Positions 33,086 to 41,988 are shown, counted from the first letter of the stretch. The stretch: 45,508 nt of DNA from an uncultured Alphaproteobacteria bacterium (GCA_944391335.1 CALXTF010000001.1:106199-151706); one strand, 5' to 3'. The notes: generated by a model from the sequence alone, not told the origin. A program made the numbers and translations.

Positions 33086-34563
33086 TGGAAGAAGATAAAC
33101 AAATATATCACGCTATTTATAGTGATGGCCATTGGGAAAATATTAGTCTTGGCGATATGATTAATAAAGGTGGAGCTGCTGGACGTATATATCAAGTTAA
33201 AGGTTATCCTCACTTGGTCGCAAAAATATTTCATAACCTAAATAAAAGCAGTTCTAATCGTGAAAAATTACAAGCAATGCTTCTCAATCGTCCAGATTTC
33301 TCTCCGGTAATGAAAGATGGACAACAATTTACAATGGATGATGGACATAATTATGTGCAAATTGCCTGGCCGGAAGCTTTAATTGAAAATTCATCTGGTT
33401 TTTGCGTCGGTTATTTAATGCCTTTGATTGATTTGAGCCGTGCCGCTTCTCTTGATCATTTTATGCAAAAAGCTATTCGTCGAAAATTAAAATTAACCGA
33501 AAAATACGAACATCGTTTGCAAGCCGCATATAATTTATGCGCCATGGTCGCGGCTTTACATGAAAAAGGACACTATATTGTTGATCTTAAACCTTCTAAT
33601 ATTTTTGTATATAAGCAAAGTATGTTAGTCGTTTTATTGGATTGCGACGGTTTTTCAATATGTGGCGAAAAAGAACGCTATCCCGCAGAATTTGTTAGTG
33701 AAGAATATATATATCCCGAAGGAATGAATGAAAATTGCGATAAAATGGGAGAAGAACAAGATAAGTTTGCTTTAGCTGTTATTTTGTTTAAAATTCTTAA
33801 TAATGGTATTCACCCTTTTTCCGGTGTCCCTCGCAAACAAGGATTTCCTAATTTAACAATTCAAGAAAGAATAGAAGGCTATCATTATGCATACGGATCT
33901 TGGGCTGATCTTTATCAAGCACCTCATCCTTATAGTATTCATGATTATTTTATGCATAGTACTCTTGAACTTTTTGATCGTGCCTTTGTTAAGGGAATGA
34001 AAAGACCAACTGCCGCCGAATGGGAAAAACATTTACGGTATTTATTGCAAAATTTAAGACAATGTAAAAAAAATCAAAATCATGTCTATTTTACTTCTAA
34101 AGGCTGCGGTTTGTGTTTAATGGAAGAAAAATTTAAATTAGACATGATTGAGCGACAAAATCTTCTTCAAACGCCAAAAACTGTGCGCGGATTGGAATTG
34201 GATAAAATAACTCCGGAAAAAGTTGAAGAAGAAAAACAACAACGACACAAAAAAGAAGTTCGAGCAAACTATATCACCGTTTTTTCAATTATCGTATATT
34301 TATTGGTATTTGGTCTATCAAGTTTTATTTTATATCCTCTGTCATCAATATTAAAACAATTAGGAATTGGTTTGCAAATCATTTTAGTCGTTTTTATAAT
34401 GATGGGAATTCATTGGTTGTTCAAAAGTATAAAAAGTTATGTGCCATTCTTCCGATACGATTTTTTACCTTTATTACTTAAAATATACGCCTTTATATGC
34501 CTTTTAATATCAATTATCGTTGTTAATCAAGTCCCTATTGAAATTTTATTGCTGACATCTTAA
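33085..34563 (+). CDS. Membrane-anchored YegI-like Ser/Thr protein kinase
   Basis: The kinase of the TerY-P triad. Seen: Gly-rich loop NKGGAAGRIYQV (residues 28-38), the ATP-binding Lys in HLVAKIFH (K47), the catalytic loop IVDLKPSNIF near 165 with its Asp (the usual His-Arg before it is replaced) and a DCDGF box near 186 in place of DFG. A CGLC pair lies near 345 (GCGLCLMEEKF). Three or four membrane segments follow between 390 and 490. E. coli YegI is longer and has a helix-hairpin-helix region that I do not see here. The variant loops are shared by this kinase class, so activity is plausible. Overlaps the PP2C gene by one base. Confidence 0.85.
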   Translation: MEEDKQIYHAIYSDGHWENISLGDMINKGGAAGRIYQVKGYPHLVAKIFHNLNKSSSNREKLQAMLLNRPDFSPVMKDGQQFTMDDGHNYVQIAWPEALIENSSGFCVGYLMPLIDLSRAASLDHFMQKAIRRKLKLTEKYEHRLQAAYNLCAMVAALHEKGHYIVDLKPSNIFVYKQSMLVVLLDCDGFSICGEKERYPAEFVSEEYIYPEGMNENCDKMGEEQDKFALAVILFKILNNGIHPFSGVPRKQGFPNLTIQERIEGYHYAYGSWADLYQAPHPYSIHDYFMHSTLELFDRAFVKGMKRPTAAEWEKHLRYLLQNLRQCKKNQNHVYFTSKGCGLCLMEEKFKLDMIERQNLLQTPKTVRGLELDKITPEKVEEEKQQRHKKEVRANYITVFSIIVYLLVFGLSSFILYPLSSILKQLGIGLQIILVVFIMMGIHWLFKSIKSYVPFFRYDFLPLLLKIYAFICLLISIIVVNQVPIEILLLTS

Positions 34564-34633
34564 ATTTTTACTATGAAAAAAAATTTTTTTATGTTATAAG
34601 CACCTTTAGAAAAAAAGAAGAAAGGATAATACT

Positions 34634-36031
34634 TTGAAGAGCTTAAATCCTATTATTATTTCCGGTAAGGAAGTTTTACCGTTGATTGAAGGCGGTAAAG
34701 GTATTAACGCTAGTGATGGTCGCAGTAGCGGTTCATGGGCGCGGGAAAATTGCGTCGGAACATTTTCCGGCGTTAGTCCTGACTTTTATGATGAAAACGG
34801 AAATGTCGTCTTTGAAGATTTTTTAAAAAAATCAAGACCGGAAAGACACGAGGAAATGGTCGAAAGAGCTATAAAAGGCGGAATCGCTCAAGCTCAAGTC
34901 GCTCACGAAATAGCTAATGGAAATGGCCGAATCCATATGAATATGTTATGGGAATTAGCTGATTCACAACGAATCTTAGAAGGTGTATTGGAAAAAGCTA
35001 AAGGCTTAATCCATGGAATTACATGTGGTGCCGGAATGCCTTATCATCTTGGCGCATTAGCTTCTAAATTTAACGTCTATTATTATCCAATCGTTTCTTC
35101 CGCACGGGCTTTTAATATATTGTGGAAACGCGCATATTCTAATTTTACGGAATTTTTAGGCGGCGTTGTTTATGAAGATCCGTGGTTGGCAGGCGGACAT
35201 AACGGTCTCTCTAACGCAGAAGATCCCTCAAAACCTGAACAACCTTATGAACGTTTGGTCGCTTTACGGAAGTTAATGAATGGCTGCGGATTAAAAGAAA
35301 CACCGATCATAATGGCCGGCGGTGTCTGGGCTTTAAATGATTGGGAGGATTATATAGAGAATCCGGATATAGGAAAATTAGCATTTCAGTTTGGTACCAG
35401 ACCCATGATTACCAAAGAAAGCCCTATTAGTGAAGCTTGGAAAAAAGTAATGATGCAAGTTAAAAAAGGTGATGTGATTTTACAACGCTTCAGCCCAACC
35501 GGATTCTTTTCTTCTGCCATAAAAAACACATTTCTTGAAAAATTAATCACCCGTAAAAACGGTGAAATACCTTTTCAAACAGAAGCGGATCCAGCTTTTT
35601 CTCAACCCCTTAGAATAAACAACCATAAAACGGTGTTTATTAAACCCGATGATATGGAAAAAGCAAACAACCAAATTAACGCCGGTCTCACATCTATTAA
35701 AGAAACACCGGATCAAACGGTTGTATTTATGACGCCGCAAGAATGGGAACAAATGAAAGAAGATCGCAAAAATTGCGTGGGGTGTTTATCTCAATGCCAA
35801 TTTTCAACATGGTCTGCAATTAGCCCGACAGGTTCTACTGGTCGTATTCCTGATCCTCGTACATATTGTATTCATAAAACTCTATATGAAGTCGGACACG
35901 GCGGTAGTGTTAAAGATCATTTATTGTTTGCCGGTCATCAAGTCTATCGTTTTGCGACAGATCCTCTTTATCGAAACGGCTGTATTCCATCAGTTAAAGA
36001 ATTAATTGAAAAGATAAAAAAAGGAGAATAA
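34634..36031 (+). CDS. Nitronate monooxygenase-like flavoprotein (2-nitropropane dioxygenase fold)
   Basis: A TIM-barrel FMN enzyme of the NMO/2-nitropropane dioxygenase superfamily, which oxidises nitronates or, as FabK, reduces enoyl-ACP. Seen: GITCGAGMPYHL, IVSSARAF, PIIMAGGVWALNDW and FQFGTRPMITKESP, which mark the flavin-binding barrel. The C-terminal 100 residues have extra Cys (NCVGCLSQC, then YCIH and GC) that most short NMOs lack; this could be a metal site (inference). 465 aa is longer than the usual 320-370. The start is a TTG after AAAGGAT. It is monocistronic, with a terminator after it. The substrate is unknown. Confidence 0.75.
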   Translation: MKSLNPIIISGKEVLPLIEGGKGINASDGRSSGSWARENCVGTFSGVSPDFYDENGNVVFEDFLKKSRPERHEEMVERAIKGGIAQAQVAHEIANGNGRIHMNMLWELADSQRILEGVLEKAKGLIHGITCGAGMPYHLGALASKFNVYYYPIVSSARAFNILWKRAYSNFTEFLGGVVYEDPWLAGGHNGLSNAEDPSKPEQPYERLVALRKLMNGCGLKETPIIMAGGVWALNDWEDYIENPDIGKLAFQFGTRPMITKESPISEAWKKVMMQVKKGDVILQRFSPTGFFSSAIKNTFLEKLITRKNGEIPFQTEADPAFSQPLRINNHKTVFIKPDDMEKANNQINAGLTSIKETPDQTVVFMTPQEWEQMKEDRKNCVGCLSQCQFSTWSAISPTGSTGRIPDPRTYCIHKTLYEVGHGGSVKDHLLFAGHQVYRFATDPLYRNGCIPSVKELIEKIKKGE

Positions 36032-36066
36032 ACTTTATCCTAATAGGAACATTAAGTTTGTCAATC

Positions 36067-36101
36067 AAACTCCACTGGCAATCTCCAATGGAGTTTTTAT
36101 T
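36067..36101 (+). terminator. Terminator after the NMO-like gene
   Basis: AAACTCCA and TGGAGTTT form an 8-bp stem around a 14-nt loop, then a T-rich tract. It resembles the terminator at 8366-8407. Confidence 0.75.
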
Positions 36102-36147
36102 TTATTACAGTGAAATAAGTTTTGTATAAATATATGCTTATAATAAC

Positions 36148-36176
36148 TTGTTAGACTTGCTATCAAATGATTTATA
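36148..36176 (+). promoter_or_regulatory. Candidate promoter of mreC-mreD-mrdA-rodA
   Basis: TTGTTA (36148-36153), a 17-nt spacer and TTTATA (36171-36176). A second overlapping option is TTGCTA (36157-36162) with TAATTA (36180-36185). Confidence 0.35.
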
Positions 36177-36217
36177 TGTTAATTAATAACTAAAATTCGT
36201 CTGTTTTAGAGTAGATC

Positions 36218-37087
36218 GTGGTCAAAAGAGATAGAAAAACATTTTTTCAATTTAAACAACTTCGCAATATTATTCAAAAATTTGCGATTATCTTGGCTTT
36301 TGTCGTTGCCTTTGTCTTTATCATGCTGACTAAAAGTGAAACTTCATTAATAGAAAAAACTTCTGCTCCTGTTCATGAATTTATTGCGACAACTATTGAT
36401 ATTTTAATATCGCCAGCAACATTACTTGCTGAGGGGTATCGTTATTTTCATAATTTACGTAATGTAAACATACAAAATCAACGTCTGCGTGAAGAAAATA
36501 GATTATTGTTGATGGCTAATGCCGCAAACCGAGCAATAGAAATTGAAAACCGCCTTCTAACGCAAATGCTTAATTATGCTGTTCTGCCTCAGTCCTCTTT
36601 CATAACAGCTAAAGTCGTGGCTCAAGAAGGAAATTCTTTTACCCATGCCCTTACAGTCTATATAGCAGGAAGTCCTAATGTGCGTAAAGGCCTTGCCGTC
36701 CTTGGACGAGAAGGAGTGATTGGACGTGTCGAAAAAAAAGGACATAACTATGCACGTATATTCCTTGTTAATGATATCAATTCTAAAATCCCTGTTATGA
36801 CCGAAAGAAGCCGCGTTCGAGGGATCCTATCCGGAGATAATAATCCTTTGCCTAAAATGATTTTTATTCCTATGGAAACCGATATAAAAATAGGTGATAA
36901 AATTGTTACTTCCGGTCTTGGCGGTGTTTTCCCTTCTGGGTTGCCTGTGGGAACAATCGTAAAAATTGTTGATGATGGTGCTTTGGTTAAACCTTTTGAT
37001 AAATTAAATAATTTGGAATATGTGCAAATCGTTGATTACCAATTGCCTGATCCTGCTAGAGAAATATATGATGGGAATTTAAATTAA
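36218..37087 (+). CDS. mreC: Cell-shape protein MreC
   Basis: A bitopic inner-membrane protein of the elongasome that activates the RodA-PBP2 synthase. Seen: one membrane helix (residues 24-42), a coiled-coil stretch (about 75-115) and the periplasmic beta domains (GREGVIGRVEKKG and DKIVTSGLGGVFPSGLPVG). 289 aa is normal. It starts with GTG, with GAGTAGA as a weak ribosome site. It opens a tight run mreC-mreD-mrdA-rodA. mreB, which usually precedes mreC, is not there. Confidence 0.95.
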   Translation: MVKRDRKTFFQFKQLRNIIQKFAIILAFVVAFVFIMLTKSETSLIEKTSAPVHEFIATTIDILISPATLLAEGYRYFHNLRNVNIQNQRLREENRLLLMANAANRAIEIENRLLTQMLNYAVLPQSSFITAKVVAQEGNSFTHALTVYIAGSPNVRKGLAVLGREGVIGRVEKKGHNYARIFLVNDINSKIPVMTERSRVRGILSGDNNPLPKMIFIPMETDIKIGDKIVTSGLGGVFPSGLPVGTIVKIVDDGALVKPFDKLNNLEYVQIVDYQLPDPAREIYDGNLN

Positions 37088-37611
37088 TGAAAATAAATGA
37101 AGAAATTTTTCCTATTAATAAATTTACGTTCTATAAAACTTTGCCTTTAGTCGTTTCATTAATATTAACTTTTTATTCTTATTTTCCTCTTCCTTTGGAT
37201 ATAGCAAATAATGCAAAACCAGCTATTAGTTTAATGTGCGCTTATTTTTGGTTGGTGTATAGACCGGATATATTTAATTTGGGAATAGTCTTTATTTTTG
37301 GTATATTGACAGATGCCGCTTCTGCTATTCCATTCGGTTCGGGATTGGTGCCTTTATTAATTATGTACCTTTTAGTGATCAATCTCATTAAATATCTAAA
37401 CGGACGCGTTTTTATTGTCCTTTGGTTCGGAATTGCTTTATTACTGCCTTTTTGTTTATTTAGTCAATGGCTGCTACTTTCTTTCTATTATGAACAATTT
37501 TTACCTATTATGCCATTGTTTTTTACTTATTTAACAAGTTTAGCTTGTTATCCCTTGGTTGGCGGAATAAATGCATTAGTGCTAAATAATTTTTTGCAGG
37601 AAGATATGTAA
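37087..37611 (+). CDS. mreD: Cell-shape protein MreD
   Basis: An integral membrane partner of MreC. Seen: five to six hydrophobic segments in 174 residues, with LTDAASAIPFGSGLVPLLIMYLL in the middle matching the MreD core (ILTDA then PFG). Coupled to mreC by TAATG and followed directly by mrdA. The family is poorly conserved, so position in the operon strengthens the call. Confidence 0.92.
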   Translation: MKINEEIFPINKFTFYKTLPLVVSLILTFYSYFPLPLDIANNAKPAISLMCAYFWLVYRPDIFNLGIVFIFGILTDAASAIPFGSGLVPLLIMYLLVINLIKYLNGRVFIVLWFGIALLLPFCLFSQWLLLSFYYEQFLPIMPLFFTYLTSLACYPLVGGINALVLNNFLQEDM

Positions 37612-39432
37612 ATGAACCGTGATAGTGATAAAGGTAAAATATTAATATCACGAACATTAATCTGGATTGCGGTTCAGATTGTTTTATTATTGTTAATTAT
37701 TGTTCGTCTTTATTATCTTCAGATATACCAAGCGGATAGATATACAACGATGGCTGATGATAATCGAATCTCTATGCGTTTATTAATTCCGCCACGCGGA
37801 GAGATTTTTGATCGAAACGGAAAAATTCTAGCAGGAAATCGGCAGAATTTCCAAGTAATGATTGTAGCAGAACAAACAAATAGTGTAGATGAAACACTTA
37901 AACGTTTGCAAAAAATTATTCCCCTTAATCAAGAAGAGCAACAATGTGTTAAAGAAGAAGTTCAACAATATAGGCGTTTTGTGCCGATAAAAATTAAAGA
38001 TAGGCTCAATTGGGATGAAATGAGCCGTATTTCTTTAGCTATGGTCGATTTACCGGGAATTATTATTAGTGATAATCTCAGCCGTTATTATCCTTATGGA
38101 CAGCAAACAGCTCATTTATTAGGATATGTTGCCTCCGTATCGGAACAAGATCTAAAACGAGATAATGATCCATTACTTGAAGTCCCTGAGTTTAAAATTG
38201 GTAAAGATGGATTAGAAAAACAATTTGAACAAAAACTTCGCGGCGTCAGTGGCCACCTTAAATTAGAAGTCAATGCTGTTGGTAGAGTTATGCAGGAAAT
38301 TGAAAAAGTTGATGGTGTCCCCGGTGAAAAATTACAACTTTCCATCGATGCTCGATTACAAAAAAAGGCTTATGAACTTTATGGTGATGATAGTGGAGCT
38401 GCTGTTCTTGTTAATGTTGATACAGGTGAAATTTTAGCCTTTGTTTCTACCCCTTCTTATGATTCTAATGATTTTGTTAACGGCGTTAGCCATAAAATAT
38501 ATAATAATTTGTTAAGTAATGAACGTAGTCCGCTTTTAAATAAAGTTATTGCCGGTCAATATGCTCCAGGGTCAACATTTAAAATGATTGTTGCTTTGGC
38601 AGCTTTAGAAGAAGGTATAATAAATAAGGATACAAAAATATATTGTTCCGGACGTATGCAATTAGGAAATCATTTTTTTCATTGTTGGAAACATCATGGT
38701 CATGGAGCTTTAAATGTTGTCGAAGCTTTACAACATTCTTGTGATATTTTCTTTTATGAAGTGGCTCAAAAATTGGGAATCGATAAAATAGCATCAATGG
38801 CAAGAAGATTTGGTCTAGGACAACTTACAAATCTCGAATTAGCAGGTGAAAAAAGAGGATTAATTCCTGATAAAGAATGGAAAAGAAGGGTTCGTGGCGA
38901 AAATTGGCAAATAGGTGAAACACTTATTGCCGGTATTGGACAAAGTTATGTTATGACAACACCTATACAATTGGCGATGATGACCGCTAAAATCGCTAAT
39001 GGCGGTTATGAAGTAACACCAACTTTTTTGAAAATAAATCATTTTGATCCGCAAAAAAAGAAAAAAATATCAATTAAAAGTGAATATTTAAATCTGGTTA
39101 AAGAGGGAATGTGTGCTGTTGTTAATCGACCAAATGGTACGGCTTATTTAGCGCATTTTGATATTAACGGGCAAAAAATGTGCGGAAAAACAGGAACAAC
39201 TCAAGTTAAAAGAATTACAATGAAAGAACGACAAAAGGGAATTGTTAGTCAAGATGATCTTCCATGGAAATATCGCAATCATGCTTTATTTGTTGGGTAC
39301 GCTCCAGCTGATTATCCTAAATATGCGGTTGCCGTGTTGGTGGAACATGGCGGAGGAGGTTCATCAAAAGCCGCACCTATCGGCTCTAAGTTACTGCAAG
39401 AAGCTTTAATTTTAGATAAGGAAGTTCAATAA
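37612..39432 (+). CDS. mrdA: Penicillin-binding protein 2 (peptidoglycan DD-transpeptidase)
   Basis: The class B transpeptidase that cross-links peptidoglycan during side-wall elongation, paired with RodA. Seen: N-terminal membrane helix (about 14-34), the dimerisation domain beginning PPRGEIFDRNGKILAGN, and the transpeptidase with active-site STFK in APGSTFKMI, SCD in HSCDIFFYE and KTGTT in CGKTGTTQVK. All three catalytic motifs are intact. 606 aa is normal. It begins immediately after the mreD stop and its stop overlaps the rodA start. Confidence 0.97.
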   Translation: MNRDSDKGKILISRTLIWIAVQIVLLLLIIVRLYYLQIYQADRYTTMADDNRISMRLLIPPRGEIFDRNGKILAGNRQNFQVMIVAEQTNSVDETLKRLQKIIPLNQEEQQCVKEEVQQYRRFVPIKIKDRLNWDEMSRISLAMVDLPGIIISDNLSRYYPYGQQTAHLLGYVASVSEQDLKRDNDPLLEVPEFKIGKDGLEKQFEQKLRGVSGHLKLEVNAVGRVMQEIEKVDGVPGEKLQLSIDARLQKKAYELYGDDSGAAVLVNVDTGEILAFVSTPSYDSNDFVNGVSHKIYNNLLSNERSPLLNKVIAGQYAPGSTFKMIVALAALEEGIINKDTKIYCSGRMQLGNHFFHCWKHHGHGALNVVEALQHSCDIFFYEVAQKLGIDKIASMARRFGLGQLTNLELAGEKRGLIPDKEWKRRVRGENWQIGETLIAGIGQSYVMTTPIQLAMMTAKIANGGYEVTPTFLKINHFDPQKKKKISIKSEYLNLVKEGMCAVVNRPNGTAYLAHFDINGQKMCGKTGTTQVKRITMKERQKGIVSQDDLPWKYRNHALFVGYAPADYPKYAVAVLVEHGGGGSSKAAPIGSKLLQEALILDKEVQ

Positions 39433-40574
39433 TGATGTATAAACCTTATAAACTGGGATTACATAATCCAAATTTAACCTTAAAAGAAAAATTACAACAT
39501 TTAAACTGGACTTATTTTATTTTAATTTCTTTATTAGCCGGAATCGGAACGTTAATGCTTTATTCCGCAGCAAACGGTAAGTGGGAAGGTTGGGCTTTTA
39601 ATCATTTATTGCGTTTTGTTTTTGGCTTATTGGTGATGTTTACTGTGTCAATGGTTAATATTAAATTATTTTTGCGTTACGCTTATCATTTTTATTTTAT
39701 TGTTCTTATTTTGCTGATTGTGGTCGAAGTGGCCGGATATACAGGTATGGGGGCAACTCGTTGGATAGATTTGAAAATTATAAAAATACAACCTTCTGAA
39801 TTAATGAAAATTGCTTTAGTAATGGCTTTAGCACGCTATTTCCATACAACAACTCTGCATAATATTGAAACAATACGGGGAATTTTACCGCCATTATTTA
39901 TGGCTTTAGTTCCGGTTATACTTATTATTCTTCAACCGGATTTGGGAACAGCTATGATGTTGCTATTTACAACCGGAATTATTTTTTTTGTTGTTGGGGT
40001 GCAAGTAAAAAAATTTATTACCGTTGCTGGATTTGCTGCTGTTTTAATGCCAATTGCATGGCATTTTTTACATGATTATCAAAAATTACGAGTCTTGACT
40101 TTTCTTAATCCGGAAAGTGATCCATTGGGGGCAGGATATCACATTATGCAGTCTAAAATAGCTCTTGGTTCAGGAGGTTTATTGGGAAAAGGTTTTTTAC
40201 AAGGAACACAAAGCCATTTAAATTTTTTACCCGAAAAACATACGGATTTTATTTTTACAATGCTTTCAGAAGAATTTGGTTTAATTGGCGGTGTTGTGAT
40301 TATTTTTATTAACATGGTTATTTTATTGTATAGTTACTCATTTGCTATGAAGACAACCAGTTATTTTGGTAAGTTGTTGATTATTGGTTTAACAACAAAT
40401 TATTTCCTTTATATTTTTATAAATATTGCCATGGTTTTAGGTCTATTGCCTGTTGTAGGCATTCCTTTGCCTTTAATATCTTATGGTGGTACGGTTATGT
40501 TATCTGTTTGTTTTAGTTTTGGATTGATTATGGCTGTTTATATTAATAAAGATACAAATCTTGGTAAAGATTAG
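39432..40574 (+). CDS. rodA: RodA peptidoglycan glycosyltransferase (SEDS family)
   Basis: A polytopic SEDS glycosyltransferase that polymerises lipid II, partner of PBP2. Seen: about ten membrane helices over 380 aa, the family signature KIQPSELMKIALVMALARYF (about residues 117-136), PDLGTAMM, and the C-terminal GLLPVVGIPLPLISYGGT. The catalytic Asp region LPEKHTDFIF is present. Stop/start overlap with mrdA; the next in-frame ATG lies one codon in. The operon ends at a strong bidirectional terminator. Confidence 0.97.
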   Translation: MMYKPYKLGLHNPNLTLKEKLQHLNWTYFILISLLAGIGTLMLYSAANGKWEGWAFNHLLRFVFGLLVMFTVSMVNIKLFLRYAYHFYFIVLILLIVVEVAGYTGMGATRWIDLKIIKIQPSELMKIALVMALARYFHTTTLHNIETIRGILPPLFMALVPVILIILQPDLGTAMMLLFTTGIIFFVVGVQVKKFITVAGFAAVLMPIAWHFLHDYQKLRVLTFLNPESDPLGAGYHIMQSKIALGSGGLLGKGFLQGTQSHLNFLPEKHTDFIFTMLSEEFGLIGGVVIIFINMVILLYSYSFAMKTTSYFGKLLIIGLTTNYFLYIFINIAMVLGLLPVVGIPLPLISYGGTVMLSVCFSFGLIMAVYINKDTNLGKD

Positions 40575-40577
40575 CTG

Positions 40578-40615
40578 AAAGTTAAAAAACCGCCAATCGG
40601 CGGTTTTTTAACTTT
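40578..40615. terminator. Bidirectional terminator between rodA and the lipoprotein gene
   Basis: A 17-bp perfect stem (AAAGTTAAAAAACCGCC with its complement) and a 4-nt loop AATC, with A and T runs on both arms. It serves both convergent units. Confidence 0.93.
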
Positions 40616-40619
40616 ACTT

Positions 40620-41678
40620 TTATCGAACAAAAATCCATACTTCCGCTGTTTTTGTTTGTGGGGAATTTTTTGCATTAAGATTAATGTTATTAGGGTTTAC
40701 ACCTAATGCCACAATTTCTTCAAAAATTTTAGACGCATGTTGTTGAGCTTTTGCTGCAGAGTTTATATTAGAAACGGCAATAACTTCAAATATACTGTTG
40801 CTCTTGCGATTAACAGCAGCTTTAACAGCTGTTTCTAGACCTTCTTTGTAACTGATGTTATCATGATTGAATTTAGCAATAAATAAAGGTTTACTTGTTA
40901 AAAAGGCATTATTATCTGTTGTTTTTTTCAAAGAAGCGTCTTTTGTGCCAAATAAAACGGGTTTGGATTTAGCTTTTATAATCGGTTCTGAGGATTTAAA
41001 ATTACCAACACGAATTGCCGCATTTAATTGGCTCATTTGATCTTGTGCGGAAATGAGGAATTGTTGTTGGCGATTAGAATCGTTATTTATTTCATTATTG
41101 ATACTGTTAATGGTAATTAATAATTGTTCGGCTTCATTTTGTAAACTGCGTAATTGTCTATGATCTTCATCAACGGCGCCGGAAATATTAAAAGCAGCAC
41201 GAATCGAATCGACTAAATAAGCCGTTGATGTTGCATTGTTGGCGACTTTAACGGATAAATTGTTTAAGGCATTTGCATTCATTGACATTGTCTGAACATT
41301 ATTTTGAACCTGTTGCAGCATATTGTATAAATTAGGGTTTCCGGGAGTTGTTCCGATTTGTAATTTACTTTCAATTGAACCAACAGTATTGTTGTATTGG
41401 GTAGCGTTTGCGGCAATATTTTTAGTAATTCTTTTTAATTCTTCCGTATTGCTTTGATGTGAAATTTTGATTTGTTCAAGTTCTTGTCGAAAGGCAATAA
41501 TTTTTTGACCGACAAAAGTTCCGGTGTTAGATCCTTTGGCATCTTCGTAAGATCCGCTGCGGACAACAACATTTTCATCTTGTGAACTGCCTATAAGTGA
41601 AGGAAAATTATTATATGAACAACCGCAAGTTAAAGCAACGATTGAGAATGTTAATAATTTGATTGTTATCTTTTTCAT
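40620..41678 (-). CDS. Coiled-coil envelope protein, probable lipoprotein, unknown function
   Basis: Not a named family; 352 aa. Seen: a signal peptide with a weak lipobox (LTCGC, Cys about 20); a long helical middle (about residues 55-215) rich in Gln, Asn and Leu, likely coiled coil; a short linker with Lys and Ser; and a compact C-terminal domain (about 260-352) containing PLFIAKFNHDNISYKEGL and ending TAEVWIFVR. The C-terminal domain recalls a conserved alphaproteobacterial envelope domain of unknown function with the same ending style (by memory only). Monocistronic. A 20-bp inverted repeat lies 47 nt upstream of the start. Confidence 0.7.
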   Translation of the reverse strand: MKKITIKLLTFSIVALTCGCSYNNFPSLIGSSQDENVVVRSGSYEDAKGSNTGTFVGQKIIAFRQELEQIKISHQSNTEELKRITKNIAANATQYNNTVGSIESKLQIGTTPGNPNLYNMLQQVQNNVQTMSMNANALNNLSVKVANNATSTAYLVDSIRAAFNISGAVDEDHRQLRSLQNEAEQLLITINSINNEINNDSNRQQQFLISAQDQMSQLNAAIRVGNFKSSEPIIKAKSKPVLFGTKDASLKKTTDNNAFLTSKPLFIAKFNHDNISYKEGLETAVKAAVNRKSNSIFEVIAVSNINSAAKAQQHASKIFEEIVALGVNPNNINLNAKNSPQTKTAEVWIFVR

Positions 41679-41724
41679 TTGCCAACTACCTTATCAATAA
41701 TGTTTTGAATGTATAACTTAATGT

Positions 41725-41770
41725 TTTTTTACACTTTTCATCTTTGTTGTAAAGATAAAAGTGTAAAAAA
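41725..41770. repeat. Inverted repeat with 20-bp arms upstream of the lipoprotein gene
   Basis: Arms at 41725-41745 and 41751-41770 pair over 20 bp with one bulged base (C41739) and a GTTGT loop. The outer ends are T on the left and A on the right, the reverse of a terminator, so it is more likely a protein-binding or leader structure of the minus-strand gene. Confidence 0.7.
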
Positions 41771-41836
41771 CAAAGAAGTATTTTTTTGTTTTAAATAGAT
41801 TTTACCAGAAAAAAATTAAATTTGTTTAAATTTTGC

Positions 41837-41865
41837 TTGCAAAAAAAAATAAAAGGTTGTATTAA
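41837..41865 (+). promoter_or_regulatory. Promoter of tRNA-Arg(ACG)
   Basis: TTGCAA (41837-41842), a 17-nt spacer and TATTAA (41860-41865), 20 nt before the tRNA. The two hexamers equal those of the tRNA-Gly promoter. Confidence 0.65.
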
Positions 41866-41885
41866 GTCTTTTGTAAAACGCAAGT

Positions 41886-41962
41886 GCGCTCGTAGCTCAA
41901 TTGGATAGAGCATCTGACTACGGATCAGAAGGTTGTGAGTTCGAATCCCGCCGAGCGCGCCA
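41886..41962 (+). tRNA. tRNA-Arg (anticodon ACG)
   Basis: A 77-nt cloverleaf with encoded CCA, acceptor GCGCTCG/CGAGCGC and anticodon loop CTACGGA giving ACG (A34 is normally edited to inosine). The T stem GTGAG/CCCGC has an A-C mismatch at 52-62. Confidence 0.95.
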
Positions 41963-41966
41963 TTAT

Positions 41967-41988
41967 AACCCCAAACGGGGTTTTTTTT
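41967..41988 (+). terminator. Terminator after tRNA-Arg(ACG)
   Basis: AACCCC and GGGGTT form a 6-bp stem with loop AAAC followed by a run of T. Confidence 0.8.

Noticed and set aside
41725..41770. A terminator
   Set aside because: The A and T runs are on the wrong arms for either direction.
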